64,000 bases of DNA from NCBI GenBank assembly GCA_015499995.1, contig JADNRV010000065.1, positions 1-64,000 on the forward strand. Reading direction: 5' to 3'. The position numbers and the translations under genes were made by a program. Position 1 is the first letter of the stretch; each line of letters opens with the position of its first letter. Shown in pieces: positions 10,943-20,721 of the stretch. The DNA comes from Flammula alnicola. Taxonomy: Eukaryota > Basidiomycota > Agaricomycetes > Agaricales > Strophariaceae. The notes beneath the pieces are model-generated. The model was not told the DNA's origin. It did not search any database and saw only the letters and a program-made list of their open reading frames with translations.

Positions 10943-12404
10943 CTAAACATTCTCGACTTGTTCTTCCAGCCATTTCCACAGCTCGCTCGCAAGTTTAGTA
11001 TCCTGCGCAGCCGGATTACCGGTTCTGATACGCGCCCAAGGGATCAGATACTATGAAAACCGAAATATAATCAGGAGATAGTTCGGCAACGAGACGAAGA
11101 TATACATACCTTCCCATTCAACTCAGTGCCTTGCGGCGAAGTTCCTGCCCAAAGCTGAGTCAACGCACCATATGATACGGGGTAGAGTATCAGTAAGTTC
11201 TAAATTACAAAACAGGGTTTATAATTTCAGCCCCGAAAATTTGACAGCAGATATTCATTCATACCAGTATCTTACTCTCGATCGCGGAGACGTGGCGGAG
11301 GAGGTCGGATTTCAGGTTTCCAGGATTTACCGAGGTTGAGATGATGCCTTGGTCACCATATCTCTGGGCCAACTCGTTAGAGAACAGAACATTGCCCTGG
11401 AAATAAAGCACCCGTTACGCGAAAGAATACGCAGAGTAGGCGCAAATGAAACATACAAATTTACTCTGATTGTACAAAAACGAAGGCCCTTTCTTCTTCC
11501 TTGCTGCAAGGCTTTCTTTCACCGTGTTGAAATCGACGGTCTTTACCAATAGTGAGGCTAATGATGAGGTGTTAACGACGTGCGACTTGCTGTCCGGACT
11601 TGATTTGGCACCAGCGAGGAGGGTGGGTAGCAAGAGTTTCGTGAAATAGAAGTGACCTATCAGGAGTTGAGGACGTGGCTGGCGGAATAAGAGAAGAGAC
11701 GCACTGACAACGTTGGTCCCAAACTGAAGATCGTACCCTTGGGCTGTTAGCTGGTCGACAGGAGGCCTCATGACGCCTCTGTAGACATGGAGGAACGTAG
11801 GGGATTAATGGGTGCTTCTTTCTCGATTGGAGGGAAAGATGTACGCATTGTTAAAGAGAACATGTAGTTCCTTCTCCTTGCTATCCATGAAGTGTTAGAG
11901 GAATATGAATAAATGACTGAAATGTGGCGCACCTCTGGAACTCCTCCGCAGCTGCCTTGATAGACTTCAAGTCTGCCAAATCCAACTTCAAGAATATCGC
12001 TTCTTTGCCCGTCTCCTTCTTAAGGTCATCGATAGCCTGCGCCCCCTTGTCTGAGTTTCGAACAGCGATATAGACTTTGGCATTGTGGGCCAAGAGTGCC
12101 TATGAGTGGTTATACGTAAGATGGTAGCCCTTCAGCAGGAATATCAAAATGGAACAAAATTGGATGCAGTGATGTGGATTTTGATGGAGTTCATATACTA
12201 GCCTTGGCTGTTTCTTTCCCGATACCTATAAAAAGAAAAGGAAATGTAAACAGTCAAAATCTAAGCTGAACATTGGCCTGTGCACTTACCCGTGTTGGCA
12301 CCTGTCACGATAATGACCTTCCCAGAGAGATCTCGAATATTGTTAGGGTTAAATCTGCTTTTTGGCGGAAAACCTTCATTGATAAATGAAAGTACGATGC
12401 CCAT
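10943..12404 (-). CDS. Short-chain dehydrogenase/reductase, retinol-dehydrogenase type
   Basis: A multi-exon gene on the minus strand; first exons are 12290-12404, 12203-12225, 11933-12099 and 11845-11880. After joining, the N-terminus gives [19 protein letters not shown], the TGxxxGxG cofactor loop of classical SDRs. Next come [12 protein letters not shown], then [18 protein letters not shown] (the NNAG motif), NTSSLAS and a catalytic YNQSK. The C-terminal exon ends [13 protein letters not shown]. The order and spacing fit fungal enzymes annotated as retinol dehydrogenase 12-like, NADP-dependent oxidoreductases of small lipophilic alcohols, aldehydes or ketones. The substrate is unknown. The second intron appears to start with GC rather than GT (AAG|GCTAGT), which keeps the highly conserved [11 protein letters not shown] junction in frame. 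Neighbours give no pathway clue. Confidence 0.85.
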
Positions 12405-12769
12405 TGTAGTATATGGCGTATGAAGTGGTTTGATCAAAAGCGAAGTAGTACGTTTGGCAGCGGGGTGGCTTTATGTATAATCGCCATCGATACTTGGGAA
12501 TTGTCGCTGCCGAGCATCCACGCAATACCTCCTAAGTATATGTCAGGCCAGAAGCAGTTAAATGGCTTCCAGGACAGGATGATAGGCCCCAGGCATCTTA
12601 CACGCATGAGGAGAATTAGCAATCATCGTAGTTTCGCAGAGCCAATCTGACCGCTCTCGGCGCCCGAGTTGCTCACGTGGCGAGTCGTGTCTGGCATGGA
12701 TATGCACAGCCACTGGCACTGAAATCTAATCTAGGCAAACTGCCCCATCCTGCTACTACATACTCACTT
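12405..12769. other. Intergenic region upstream of the SDR gene
   Basis: About 365 bases between the SDR start and the TRIM target duplication. It presumably holds the SDR promoter. No gene or repeat was seen. Confidence 0.4.
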
Positions 12770-12774
12770 AAAGT

Positions 12775-12919
12775 TGTTCGCGTCTAAAATGACGAGGTAT
12801 CGCATAAACGTGCTACAACATAGTGGTAAGAGATAAAGAAGGAATACAAACGAAGGGAAGGATAAGATATCTAATGATAACACATGTAAATACCTGAATC
12901 GGGAACTCCAACTCCAACA
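12775..12919 (-). repeat. TRIM LTR, downstream copy
   Basis: 145 bases, nearly identical to 19732-19876. On the minus strand it begins TGTTGGAGTTGGAG and ends GACGCGAACA. Confidence 0.9.
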
Positions 12920-13090
12920 CACCCCCTCAACGAGACAACGGGAAACGGGTCGAAGGTGGAAAAGGGAGAGAGAGACCGATGAAGGGACTAGGTAGGAAGT
13001 ATTGTAGAACCTGTTGAGAGTCGAGGCAAGGATGGAGAGGTATTGTAGGTATAGCTGATGGCGTGACGACATAGGATAAAGGAGCTTGAG

Positions 13091-13360
13091 GCAAGGCGAC
13101 CGAAGTCGAGGTAAGGCGATCGAAATCGAGGTAAGGCGATCGAAATCGAGGTAAGGCGACTAAAGTCAGTGAGGTAGGGCGATAAAAATCGGCGAGGTAA
13201 GGCGACCAGAGTCGGCAAGGTGGTAGGGCGACTGAAGTCGAGGTAAGGCAATCGGAATCGAGGTAACGCGACTGAAGTCGACGAGGTAAGGTGATCAAAA
13301 TTGAAGTAAGGTACAGGCAAGACACTGATGAAGTAGGGCGACCGGAGCCAACAAGATGGG
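13091..13360. repeat. Minisatellite of ~20-bp hairpin-forming units inside the TRIM
   Basis: About ten to twelve units with consensus GGTAAGGCGAYNRAARTCGA. Each unit contains a four-base stem and four-base loop: CGAC-nnna-GTCG or CGAT-nnna-ATCG. Stems start at 13097, 13117, 13137, 13157, 13180, 13203, 13229, 13249, 13269 and 13292. The loop-closing pair is C:G in five units and T:A in five, always changing on both sides together. Spacing between stems is 20-26 bases. On the minus strand the array is an open frame, but its protein is a simple repeat and not a credible gene. Confidence 0.8.
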
Positions 13361-13418
13361 GTTCTGCCTTGATTCGGCGAGCCTGGAAAAACTTGAATAT
13401 ATGTACAAAGTTGCGGGT

Positions 13419-13714
13419 TGTAACGAACTTCTCGGCAACGAACTTCTTGGCTATTCCGCCCCGGACTCTATTTTTATCGTTCTTAGTTAGCCTCATTGAT
13501 CACTCTCTTTTACCGTGCGTCTAGTCATTTCCTAAATACTAGCCATCCTCTCAGTCATTTCTAATATCCTAGTCAGCCTCCTATTCAGCCTCCTATTCCA
13601 TTTTCCCTATATAAAGATGCTCGTTTCCTTGTATCTAGTCGTAGGATCAACACAGTGTATGATCTTTTCCTCTGAATTCATTCCTCATTCCATATTCGGA
13701 CTTGATTCCTTACA
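13419..13714 (+). repeat. Gypsy 5' LTR
   Basis: 296 bases, TGTAACG...CCTTACA. It holds TATATAAA at 13608-13615 and the predicted transcript start near 13641. Pairs with 19167-19462. Confidence 0.95.
13608..13615 (+). promoter_or_regulatory. TATA box in the Gypsy LTR
   Basis: TATATAAA lies 33 bases upstream of GTAGGATCAA (13641-13650), the inferred 5' end of the element RNA. The same arrangement is kept in the 3' LTR. Confidence 0.6.
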
Positions 13715-13717
13715 AGT

Positions 13718-13727
13718 TTGATCCTAC
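13718..13727 (+). promoter_or_regulatory. Primer-binding site complementary to the transcript 5' end
   Basis: TTGATCCTAC, three bases after the 5' LTR, is the exact reverse complement of GTAGGATCAA at 13641-13650, where transcription should start given the TATA box. Tf1 of fission yeast is known to prime reverse transcription by folding the RNA 5' end back onto such a site, rather than using a tRNA. The sequence shows the complementarity; self-priming is inferred. Confidence 0.65.
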
Positions 13728-13790
13728 CCTGAACCTCTGCCTGTCACTTGGCTTCTGATATCTGTCGACGTTCCCCCTCTCGAGTCTTCT

Positions 13791-15008
13791 ATGTCTATGG
13801 TCTTAGGCAATTTTTCTCAGCTTCCCATGGACGTTGGACTAGGTGCTACCTCTGATACTACTCAGAACTCTCCCCCTGCTGGTCCGTCCTTTGCACTGCC
13901 TACATTTGTGCCGCCGCCGCCCAATGTCACCTATGGTCAGCCTCCTGCGCACCCTGGTTTCGCTCCACCTCCTGTTCTGTCAACAGACCCACGCCAGTTC
14001 AATTTACATGGATCTAATCTGCCGCGTCCAGTCAACGCTCCACTTCCTGATACTACTCAGCCTCAGTACATCACCGACTTCACCAACATGCTCGGCATTA
14101 TTACTGAAAATCAGGTCGCGTTTCAGCAAGACGTGATGCAAGTTCTAGGCCGAACTCCTCCTGTGCCTAAACTTGGTGGATCTGTCAAAGTCCGAAACCC
14201 TCGCATGTTTAGTGGAAAGCACGACGAAGTCACACCCTTCCTCAGCGAAGTCAACCGTATCATCCAGTTCAACGCCGTCAGTTTCCCCACTGACAATCAT
14301 AAAGTCATCTTTCTGGTGCTTTACCTCAAGGATGGTATACCTGTGGAATGGTTCAATCACCTCGAAACAATTGCTTCGCCGCTTCTCTACAACTGGACCA
14401 GCTTCGTCGAGGAATTCAAGACCAAATTTGAAGACCCTCACCTCGTTCAAACAGCCGAACACCGACTCGACCGACTCTCTCAGACTGGTTCCGCCCATTC
14501 TTACCTCACTCGTTTTATTGAGATCTCTTCGCACCTCGACATGACCGAACAAACCAAGATCTCTCAGTTCATGAAAGGTCTCAAACCCGCTATCAAAGAT
14601 AACCTCGTATCGATAATCAACTGCCCCACTATGCTTCAAGATTGGGAGAAGATTATCATTCAAGTCGACGCCAATATTCACCAGCGAGATATTGAGAAAC
14701 GGGAGGAAACTGGTAAGAAACCCATCAAACCCCCTACCTCCACCAATACTTCTCTTCCCACTCCCACTCCTTCCTCTTCCACCACGTCCACTTCTAATGC
14801 CGATGTCGTTCCCATGGACGTCGATGCCATCAAATCATCTTCTGGACCCTGTGGCAAGCTCACTCAAGCCGAACACGACGCCCGCATTGCCAATAATCTT
14901 TGCCTGTACTGCGGCAAACCCGGTCACCGCGTCGACGCTTGTTATACCAGGAAGGCAAAACATGGCATTTCCAAAAAGCAGGGAAAAGCCATGCCGGAGA
15001 GGAAATAG
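13791..15008 (+). CDS. gag: Gag polyprotein of the Gypsy element
   Basis: A 405-residue frame. A proline-rich N-terminus is followed by a retrotransposon gag capsid-like domain (about residues 135-290, with VRNPRMFSGK and FVEEFKTKFEDP), then a Ser/Thr/Pro linker and a zinc knuckle CLYCGKPGHRVDAC (C-x2-C-x4-H-x4-C, about residues 368-381). It packages element RNA in virus-like particles. The frame stops at 15006-15008 just after the knuckle. Downstream pol is in the same frame from 15447 on, so a fused Gag-Pol is the likely ancestral state. Confidence 0.85.
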   Translation: MSMVLGNFSQLPMDVGLGATSDTTQNSPPAGPSFALPTFVPPPPNVTYGQPPAHPGFAPPPVLSTDPRQFNLHGSNLPRPVNAPLPDTTQPQYITDFTNMLGIITENQVAFQQDVMQVLGRTPPVPKLGGSVKVRNPRMFSGKHDEVTPFLSEVNRIIQFNAVSFPTDNHKVIFLVLYLKDGIPVEWFNHLETIASPLLYNWTSFVEEFKTKFEDPHLVQTAEHRLDRLSQTGSAHSYLTRFIEISSHLDMTEQTKISQFMKGLKPAIKDNLVSIINCPTMLQDWEKIIIQVDANIHQRDIEKREETGKKPIKPPTSTNTSLPTPTPSSSTTSTSNADVVPMDVDAIKSSSGPCGKLTQAEHDARIANNLCLYCGKPGHRVDACYTRKAKHGISKKQGKAMPERK

Positions 15009-18000
15009 TTTCACCCTCTCCGGCGATGCTGGGAACTGATCTTAGTTCTTCCCATCGCGCCCCACCATTTGTCCGAGCCAAGAACGGCGAATGGTTCTCA
15101 GTCTCTTCAGCTCCTCATTTTCGGTTACATCATCATGTTCGTTTAGATCCTCTCAATCGATTGCATTTCTTCCTCCCCATTACAATCTCGTTTCCGAATT
15201 GAACATGCATCAAAACCTTTGCTTTTGTAGACTGTGGGTCTTCGGGTTCACACATTGGCGACGCTTTCGCCAAACGACATTCTTTACCTTGCTCCACCAA
15301 ACCTATCCCTGTCCCTATCTTTACGATCGACGATCGACCTTTAACTTCCGGGCTCTTAACTCATGACGTCGTCACCCAACTCAAAGTCCGAGATCATTCT
15401 GAAGTTATCTGTTTAGGAATCGTTTCTATGCCCTATCCTGTTCTCCTTGGTCTTGACTGGCTCAAACAACATAACCCTGATGTCAACTGGACCCGGTCAG
15501 CTAGCTCTTTCTTGCTGCGGTGCCAACCACGACTTCCCTGTCTCCGCTTTTGGCAAAGGCTATAGTCTCACAAGTCCATCTGCTTCCCATCTCAACATTG
15601 GTTCTCTCGGTCTAGGCCTTCATCTTAATGACAAACCATCCATCTCTCGATCTATGTTGTTTGATCTGTCCCCTCAACGATCGACAACTCCTGAACAATT
15701 TGCTTCTGGGATTTTCTCTAATTATAGATCTACGCCTTCAATCCTTCGTCCCTCAGTTCCTAATGGCCTTAGTCGTGCGGAACTCAAAGCTATCTGGCTT
15801 TCTCCTCTTACTCCCCCGGATCCTCATTGCTACTGTATCTGGTATACGCCTAACGAGGACCTCAACATTTGCATTAATGCTCTTTCTTCTGACTTCCCTT
15901 CTTCTCCTCCACCTGTACACCCTCCTCCTGAACCTCCTCCTATCTCTATCCCTCCAGACGAAACTCCCGATCCTGACGAGGAAGTATGGAAATTAGTCCC
16001 CGATAAATATCATGATAGTCTCGATGTTTTCTCACCTACTGAAGTTAAATGTTTACCAGATCATCGACTCTTCAATGTTAACATCGACATTGAAGACGGC
16101 AAACAACCACCCTTCGGCCCCATCTACTCTCTTTCACTTGACGAACGCAAGGCCCTTACCGAGTACATTCAAGAACACCTTGCTAAGGGCTATATCCGCC
16201 GTTCTACCTCCTCCGCTTCCTCCCCCATCATGTTCATCAAACAGAAAACTGGCGACTTACGTCTCTGCATCAATTACCGAGGTCTTAATGCGATTACCAA
16301 AAAGAACCGATACCCGCTTCCTTTAACGCACGACCTCATCGACCGAGTCGCTGGCTGTGACCAATTCACCGTCATTGACCTCAAAAATGTGTTCAACCTC
16401 ATCCGCATTAAAGAGGGAGATGAGTGGAAAACGGCTTTCCGCACCCACCTCAGCCTTTATGAGTATACCGTCATGCCCTTCGGATTAACTAACACCCCCG
16501 CAACTTTTCAAGCATTTATTCAGGACGTTCTACGTGACATTCTGGATATTTCTTGCGTGGTTTATCTCGACGATATCCTTATATTTTCTAAACCTGGCCA
16601 AAATCACGAAGAATTGGTCCGTCAAGTTCTAGATCGACTTCGTAACGCCCACCTTTTCGCAAACGCCAAGAAATGCGAATTCGATAAGTCCCATGTCGAA
16701 TATCTCGGTTACATTATCTCGGCTCAAGGCGTACAGATGAATCCCAAAAAGCTCACCACCATCACCGAATGGCCTCTTCCCAAATCAATCAAAGAAGTCC
16801 AGTCATTCCTCGGATTCACCAATTTCTATCGCCAATTTGTCCACCACTACGCTCAAATCGCACTCCCTCTCCATTCCCTTACCACAAAAGCAAGTAAAGC
16901 CACATTCAAAGGTCTCACCAATGCCGCAAAACACGCTTTCGAGACGCTCAAACTTGCCTTCACTACTGCCCCCATTCTCCATCATTTCGACCCACTTCTC
17001 CCATCCACCATCATAACCGACGCCTCGGATTTCGCTCTCGCCTCCATTCATCTCCAACCAGACAAGTCTGGCATCCTTCACCCCGTCGCTTACCACTCTC
17101 GCAAGTTCTCACCCGCCGAAATTAACTACGAGATTCACGACAAGGAACTCCTGTCAATTGTTGAGTCCTTCCGTGATATGCGCTCCTGGCTTATCGGTTC
17201 ACCACATCCCATCACTGTTATTTCCGACCACAAAAATCTGGAGTATTTCATGTCATCTCAAATTCTTAATTGACGTCAAGCGCGCTGGTCAATGTTCCTC
17301 TCTGAATATAATTTCCAACTCGATTATACCCCTGGCAAGCAAAACCCCGCTGACGCACCTTCTCGACGATCAGATTTCACACCTAAGGAAGGGAATGACG
17401 TCCTCCTAAACCAACATAAAGCCCTTCTCACCCCTTATCATTTAAACTGTCTCTTTCCTTCGCCATCAACTTCCGTTCCCCAATCTTCTATTTCCGCCCT
17501 CTCTACCATCAATCTCGATAATTCCGAGCTTTTGGACAAATTCAAGAGCGCTTTCCGTCAAGATACCGAATGGCGTGAAGCATTATCGAAAGGCGATGAT
17601 TCATTTACGACTCAAAACAACCTAGTCTTTCATAACGGTCGACTTTACGTTCCTCAACCTTTACGTGCTAAAATCTTGTACTCTAGACATGACGCTGTTC
17701 TCTCTGGTCATCCTGGACATGCTGGAACTTTCAACCTCATCCAACGTGATTATTCTTGGCCTGGAATGCGAAGATTCATTCGCTCTTACGTTTCTTCCTG
17801 TGATCACTGTCCCCGTGTCAAGAATGCTACTCACAAGCCCTATGGATTATTGCAACCTCTCGACATCCCAGATCGACCTTGGCGCTCAATTTTGATGGAT
17901 TTCATTGTCAAGTTACCTCCATCCCATGGCTATGACTCCATTTGGGTAATCTGTGATCGAATGACTCGCGCCGCTCATTTTATTCCTATTTGCGAGTCCA

Positions 18001-19154
18001 TGGACGCCCCAGAACTGGCTCGTTTATTTTTAGATCGTGTTTTCCGTCTCCACGGATTCCCTGAAGCTATTGTTTGCGACTGCGGCCCAACATTCATCTC
18101 TTCTTTCTTCACAAATCTGATGAAATTATGCGGTGTCAAGGTAAAACCATCAACAGCTTATCACCCACAGACTGACGGCCTCACGGAACGCACGAACCAA
18201 ACCCTCGAAACATTCCTTCGCACCTTCTGTTCCTATCAACAAGATGACTGGCTTGACTACCTCGCTCTCGCAGAATTTTCTTTCAATAACTCCCTCAACT
18301 CCTCCACTCAGCAAACTCTGTTTTTCGCCAATCTCGGCTACCATCCCACTTTCGACATCAAGATCACCGAAAGAACCACCAATCCTTTAGCCACCGAACT
18401 AGCCTCAAGACTCGATACCATCCACGCTGAACTCCATGCAGAATTATCCCACTCCAACGAGTACATGTCAAAATATTAAGACCGTCGTCATCTCAAAGCA
18501 CCCTCATTCAAGATCAGCGATTTCGTTTGGTTACTTCGCAGAAATATCAAGACCACTCGTCCTTCTGACAAACTCGACTACCGTCACATTGGTCCATTCA
18601 AGATCCTCGACCAACGCGGAAAATCCTCATTCCTTCTCCAATTACCACCCTCTTTGTCCCGTCTTCATCCAGTATTCCATGTTTCTCTTCTCGAACCCTA
18701 CATCAATCCAAACACTATCCCAGACCGTGTAACAGATCCTACTCCACCTAACATTCAGATTCCCGACGAGCTGACCGAAAACATTCAAACCATCATCGAT
18801 TGCCGCAAAATCGGACGACACTACGACTATTTTGTATGCTGGAAAGACTCCGACGATTCTGAAAACTCCTGGATTCCCCTATCTGAAATCCCCAACAATC
18901 TTTACCACATTCTCAAACAATTCCATCATCATAACCTTTCTCGTCCTCACCCACCTCGCTTCGACTTCATCATCCCTCCTCCTCGCGACACTACTTCATT
19001 AGATGACATTCCCTTAATTCCCACTTCTGATCACTACAATCCTCCTCATCCCGAATCACCACCACCTCAACCCTGGATGCACGACTATGTACCACCTGCC
19101 CAACAAAAGACCCGCTCCGGATGCACTGTTCATCCTCCCAAACATCCATCTTAA
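15009..19154 (+). pseudogene. pol: Degenerate Pol: protease, RT, RNase H, integrase, chromodomain
   Basis: Remnants in order: an aspartic protease near 15227-15480 (VDCGSSGSHIGD, with Cys in place of the usual Ser/Thr in D[ST]G) in frame 2; RT-RNase H at 15447-17273 with the active-site YLDDIL; the end of RNase H plus integrase at 17292-18479 with an HHCC zinc finger ending SSCDHCP and a DDE core (LMDFIVKLP, IVCDCGPTF, GLTERTNQ); and a C-terminal piece at 18654-19154 with a chromodomain (YFVCWKDSDDSENSW). Stops at 17271-17273 (TGA within the conserved LN-RRQARW block) and 18477-18479 (TAA) interrupt otherwise intact sequence, as does a frame change near 15500. The protein cannot be made whole from this copy. 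Confidence 0.9.
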
Positions 19155-19163
19155 AGAAGGGGG
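19153..19163 (+). promoter_or_regulatory. Polypurine tract of the Gypsy element
   Basis: The purine run AAAGAAGGGGG lies three bases before the 3' LTR and is the expected start point for plus-strand synthesis. Confidence 0.7.
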
Positions 19164-19166
19164 TAA

Positions 19167-19462
19167 TGTAACGAACTTCTTGGCAACAAACTTCTCAGCT
19201 ATTCCACCCTGGACTCTATTTTTATCATTCTTAGTTAGCCTCATTGATCACTCTCTTTTACCGTGCGTCTAGTCATTTCCTAAATACTAGCCATCCTCTC
19301 AGTCATTTCTAATATCCTAGTCAGCCTCCTATTCAGCCTCCTATTCCATTTTCCCTATATAAAGACGCTTATTTCCTTGTATCTAGTCGTAGGATCAACA
19401 CAGTGTATGATCTTTTCCTCCGAATTCATTCCTCATTCCATATTCGGACTTGATTCCTTACA
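19167..19462 (+). repeat. Gypsy 3' LTR
   Basis: 296 bases, same length as the 5' LTR and about 96% identical by eye; every difference I counted is a transition. Confidence 0.95.
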
Positions 19463-19731
19463 CGGGTGATGTGGTGATGATGAACAAGCCAGGCGAAATA
19501 GCGAGGTTTCGCAAGAGAATTCAATGGCGAGATCTGGAGATGAGATGTAGGACCAGAAACTAGCAATAGTGTGTCTGTAGAGTGTTGGATTCGATTCGTG
19601 AGTCAGCCTAGGCGTTGGTGTTGATATAAGAGGTCAATCTTTCGACGGCGAGAACAGACTGAGAGGGTGTTCTGGTGGAGGATGTTTGTTTAGAGAGAAA
19701 AGAGATCGCGCAGAGTGCGGGGCCCATAACC

Positions 19732-19876
19732 TGTTCGAGTCTAAAATGACGAGGTATCGCATAAACATGCTACGACATAGTGGTAAGAGATAAAGAAGGA
19801 ATACAAATGAAGGGAAGGATAAGATATCTAATGATAACACATGTAAATACCCGAATCGGGAACTCCAACTCCAACA
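19732..19876 (-). repeat. TRIM LTR, upstream copy
   Basis: 145 bases, with its 5' end at 19876 on the minus strand. Immediately inside lies the primer site GGTTATGGGCCC (complement of 19720-19731). Confidence 0.9.
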
Positions 19877-19881
19877 AAAGT

Positions 19882-20255
19882 CACTTTGGAAGTTGCATAG
19901 CTGAAAGGACATATATGTAGTGAATACAATAGTGCTAAATACATGGCCTGGTTCCTTCGCTCGTGCCGAACACCGAGGACATCTCGAACTTGGAAAAACT
20001 GGGTGTCCGGGTGGCTGGCGGCTGGCTGGCTGTCCGGCCAGACATCACGTGCATGCCTCGCCGCTTCAATGTGCTATAATGTCTTGACAATGATAATGTC
20101 CCTCAGTTACCATTCTGTAAGTGTGCATTCTTTTATACTGTTATATATCTCCCGCAGTAATATCTATGTATGTAAATACTATTGAGGGCTTTATTCTATG
20201 AGCATCCGATAGCGAGATAAGTCACCGCCACTGCTACCGCCCTTTACATATTGGT
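19882..20255. other. Spacer between retroelement nest and MITE
   Basis: About 370 bases. It holds a GC-rich stretch with repeated CTGGCTGG/GGCTGGC words near 20000-20045. No supported gene. Confidence 0.4.
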
Positions 20256-20721
20256 AGTCCTGTTTTTACCGCGCCCCCTAAACCGCGTCAGAAAGTTGTT
20301 ATGTAATCTTCGGAGCTTCAATTCTCGTCACGTCGACTGGACGCAACGACACTGGTATTTCACGACTTCTTAGAGGCAAAGTGTATACTGTTGGCTCAAA
20401 ATATGCTAGGTAAAAATCTCGTCCTGAGAAGAGGAGTTGTTGTGGTAGCTTACATTCCAGTGGGTAGACTGCGAATTAGCTTACATAATCTTTGACCATG
20501 CTCTGCGTGGCGGATCCATTTCCCTAGCTCATCCGCATGAAGTCCCAAAGCTCTCAAAATCGAAAACTAGGTTTATTGAAACTTTTTACATATCGCCCTC
20601 TCCAACCTTGTCAGAAAACAGTGTCGTCGTCAAGAAAAATGCGCCCAACCATATTTTTGAAGTCCGAAGATTACATAACAACTTTCTGACATGGTTTGGA
20701 GGGCGCGGTAAAAAACAGACT
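20256..20721. mobile_element. MITE-like element with ~65-bp inverted ends
   Basis: The left end (20256 to about 20321) and the right end (about 20660-20721) are inverted copies with a few mismatches. Shared blocks are TTTTTACCGCGCCC, GTCAGAAAGTTGTTATGT and AATCTTCGGA. The 466-base unit has no transposase frame. I could not fix a target duplication; only a single T is common at both edges, so the superfamily is unassigned. Confidence 0.7.

Larger units (their letters stand above)
13419..19462 (+). mobile_element. Ty3/Gypsy chromovirus (Tf1/sushi-like), degenerate
   Basis: A 6,044-base element with 296-base LTRs beginning TG and ending CA, flanked by the 5-base target duplication CGGGT (13414-13418 and 19463-19467). 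Order of parts: LTR, primer site, gag with a CCHC knuckle, aspartic protease, reverse transcriptase, RNase H, integrase, chromodomain, purine tract, LTR. Gag, RT, integrase and chromodomain lie in the same frame, as expected of the single-ORF Tf1/sushi group. The copy is inactive by itself: in-frame stops sit at 17271 and 18477, and the protease stretch between about 15000 and 15500 is in another frame with an internal stop. The LTRs differ at about 11 positions, all transitions. It is inserted within the TRIM. Confidence 0.92.
12775..19876 (-). mobile_element. TRIM-like LTR element interrupted by a Ty3/Gypsy element
   Basis: Two 145-base LTRs (12775-12919 and 19732-19876), starting TGTTGG and ending CGAACA on the minus strand, flank the region. 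Each is bordered outside by AAAGT (12770-12774 and 19877-19881), a perfect 5-base target duplication. On the minus strand the upstream LTR (19732-19876) is followed directly by GGTTATGGGCCC, the half-tRNA-iMet primer site typical of Ty1/Copia elements. The downstream LTR is preceded by the purine run GAGGGGGTG. Without the nested 6,044-base Gypsy element and its 5-base duplication, the unit is about 1,053 bases with no pol gene. It is therefore a terminal-repeat retrotransposon in miniature that would need Copia proteins in trans. The interior carries the minisatellite at 13091-13360. Confidence 0.85.

Noticed and set aside
12927..13496. 189-residue minus-strand frame
   Set aside because: It is the translation of the TRIM minisatellite and runs into the Gypsy LTR; a simple-repeat artefact.
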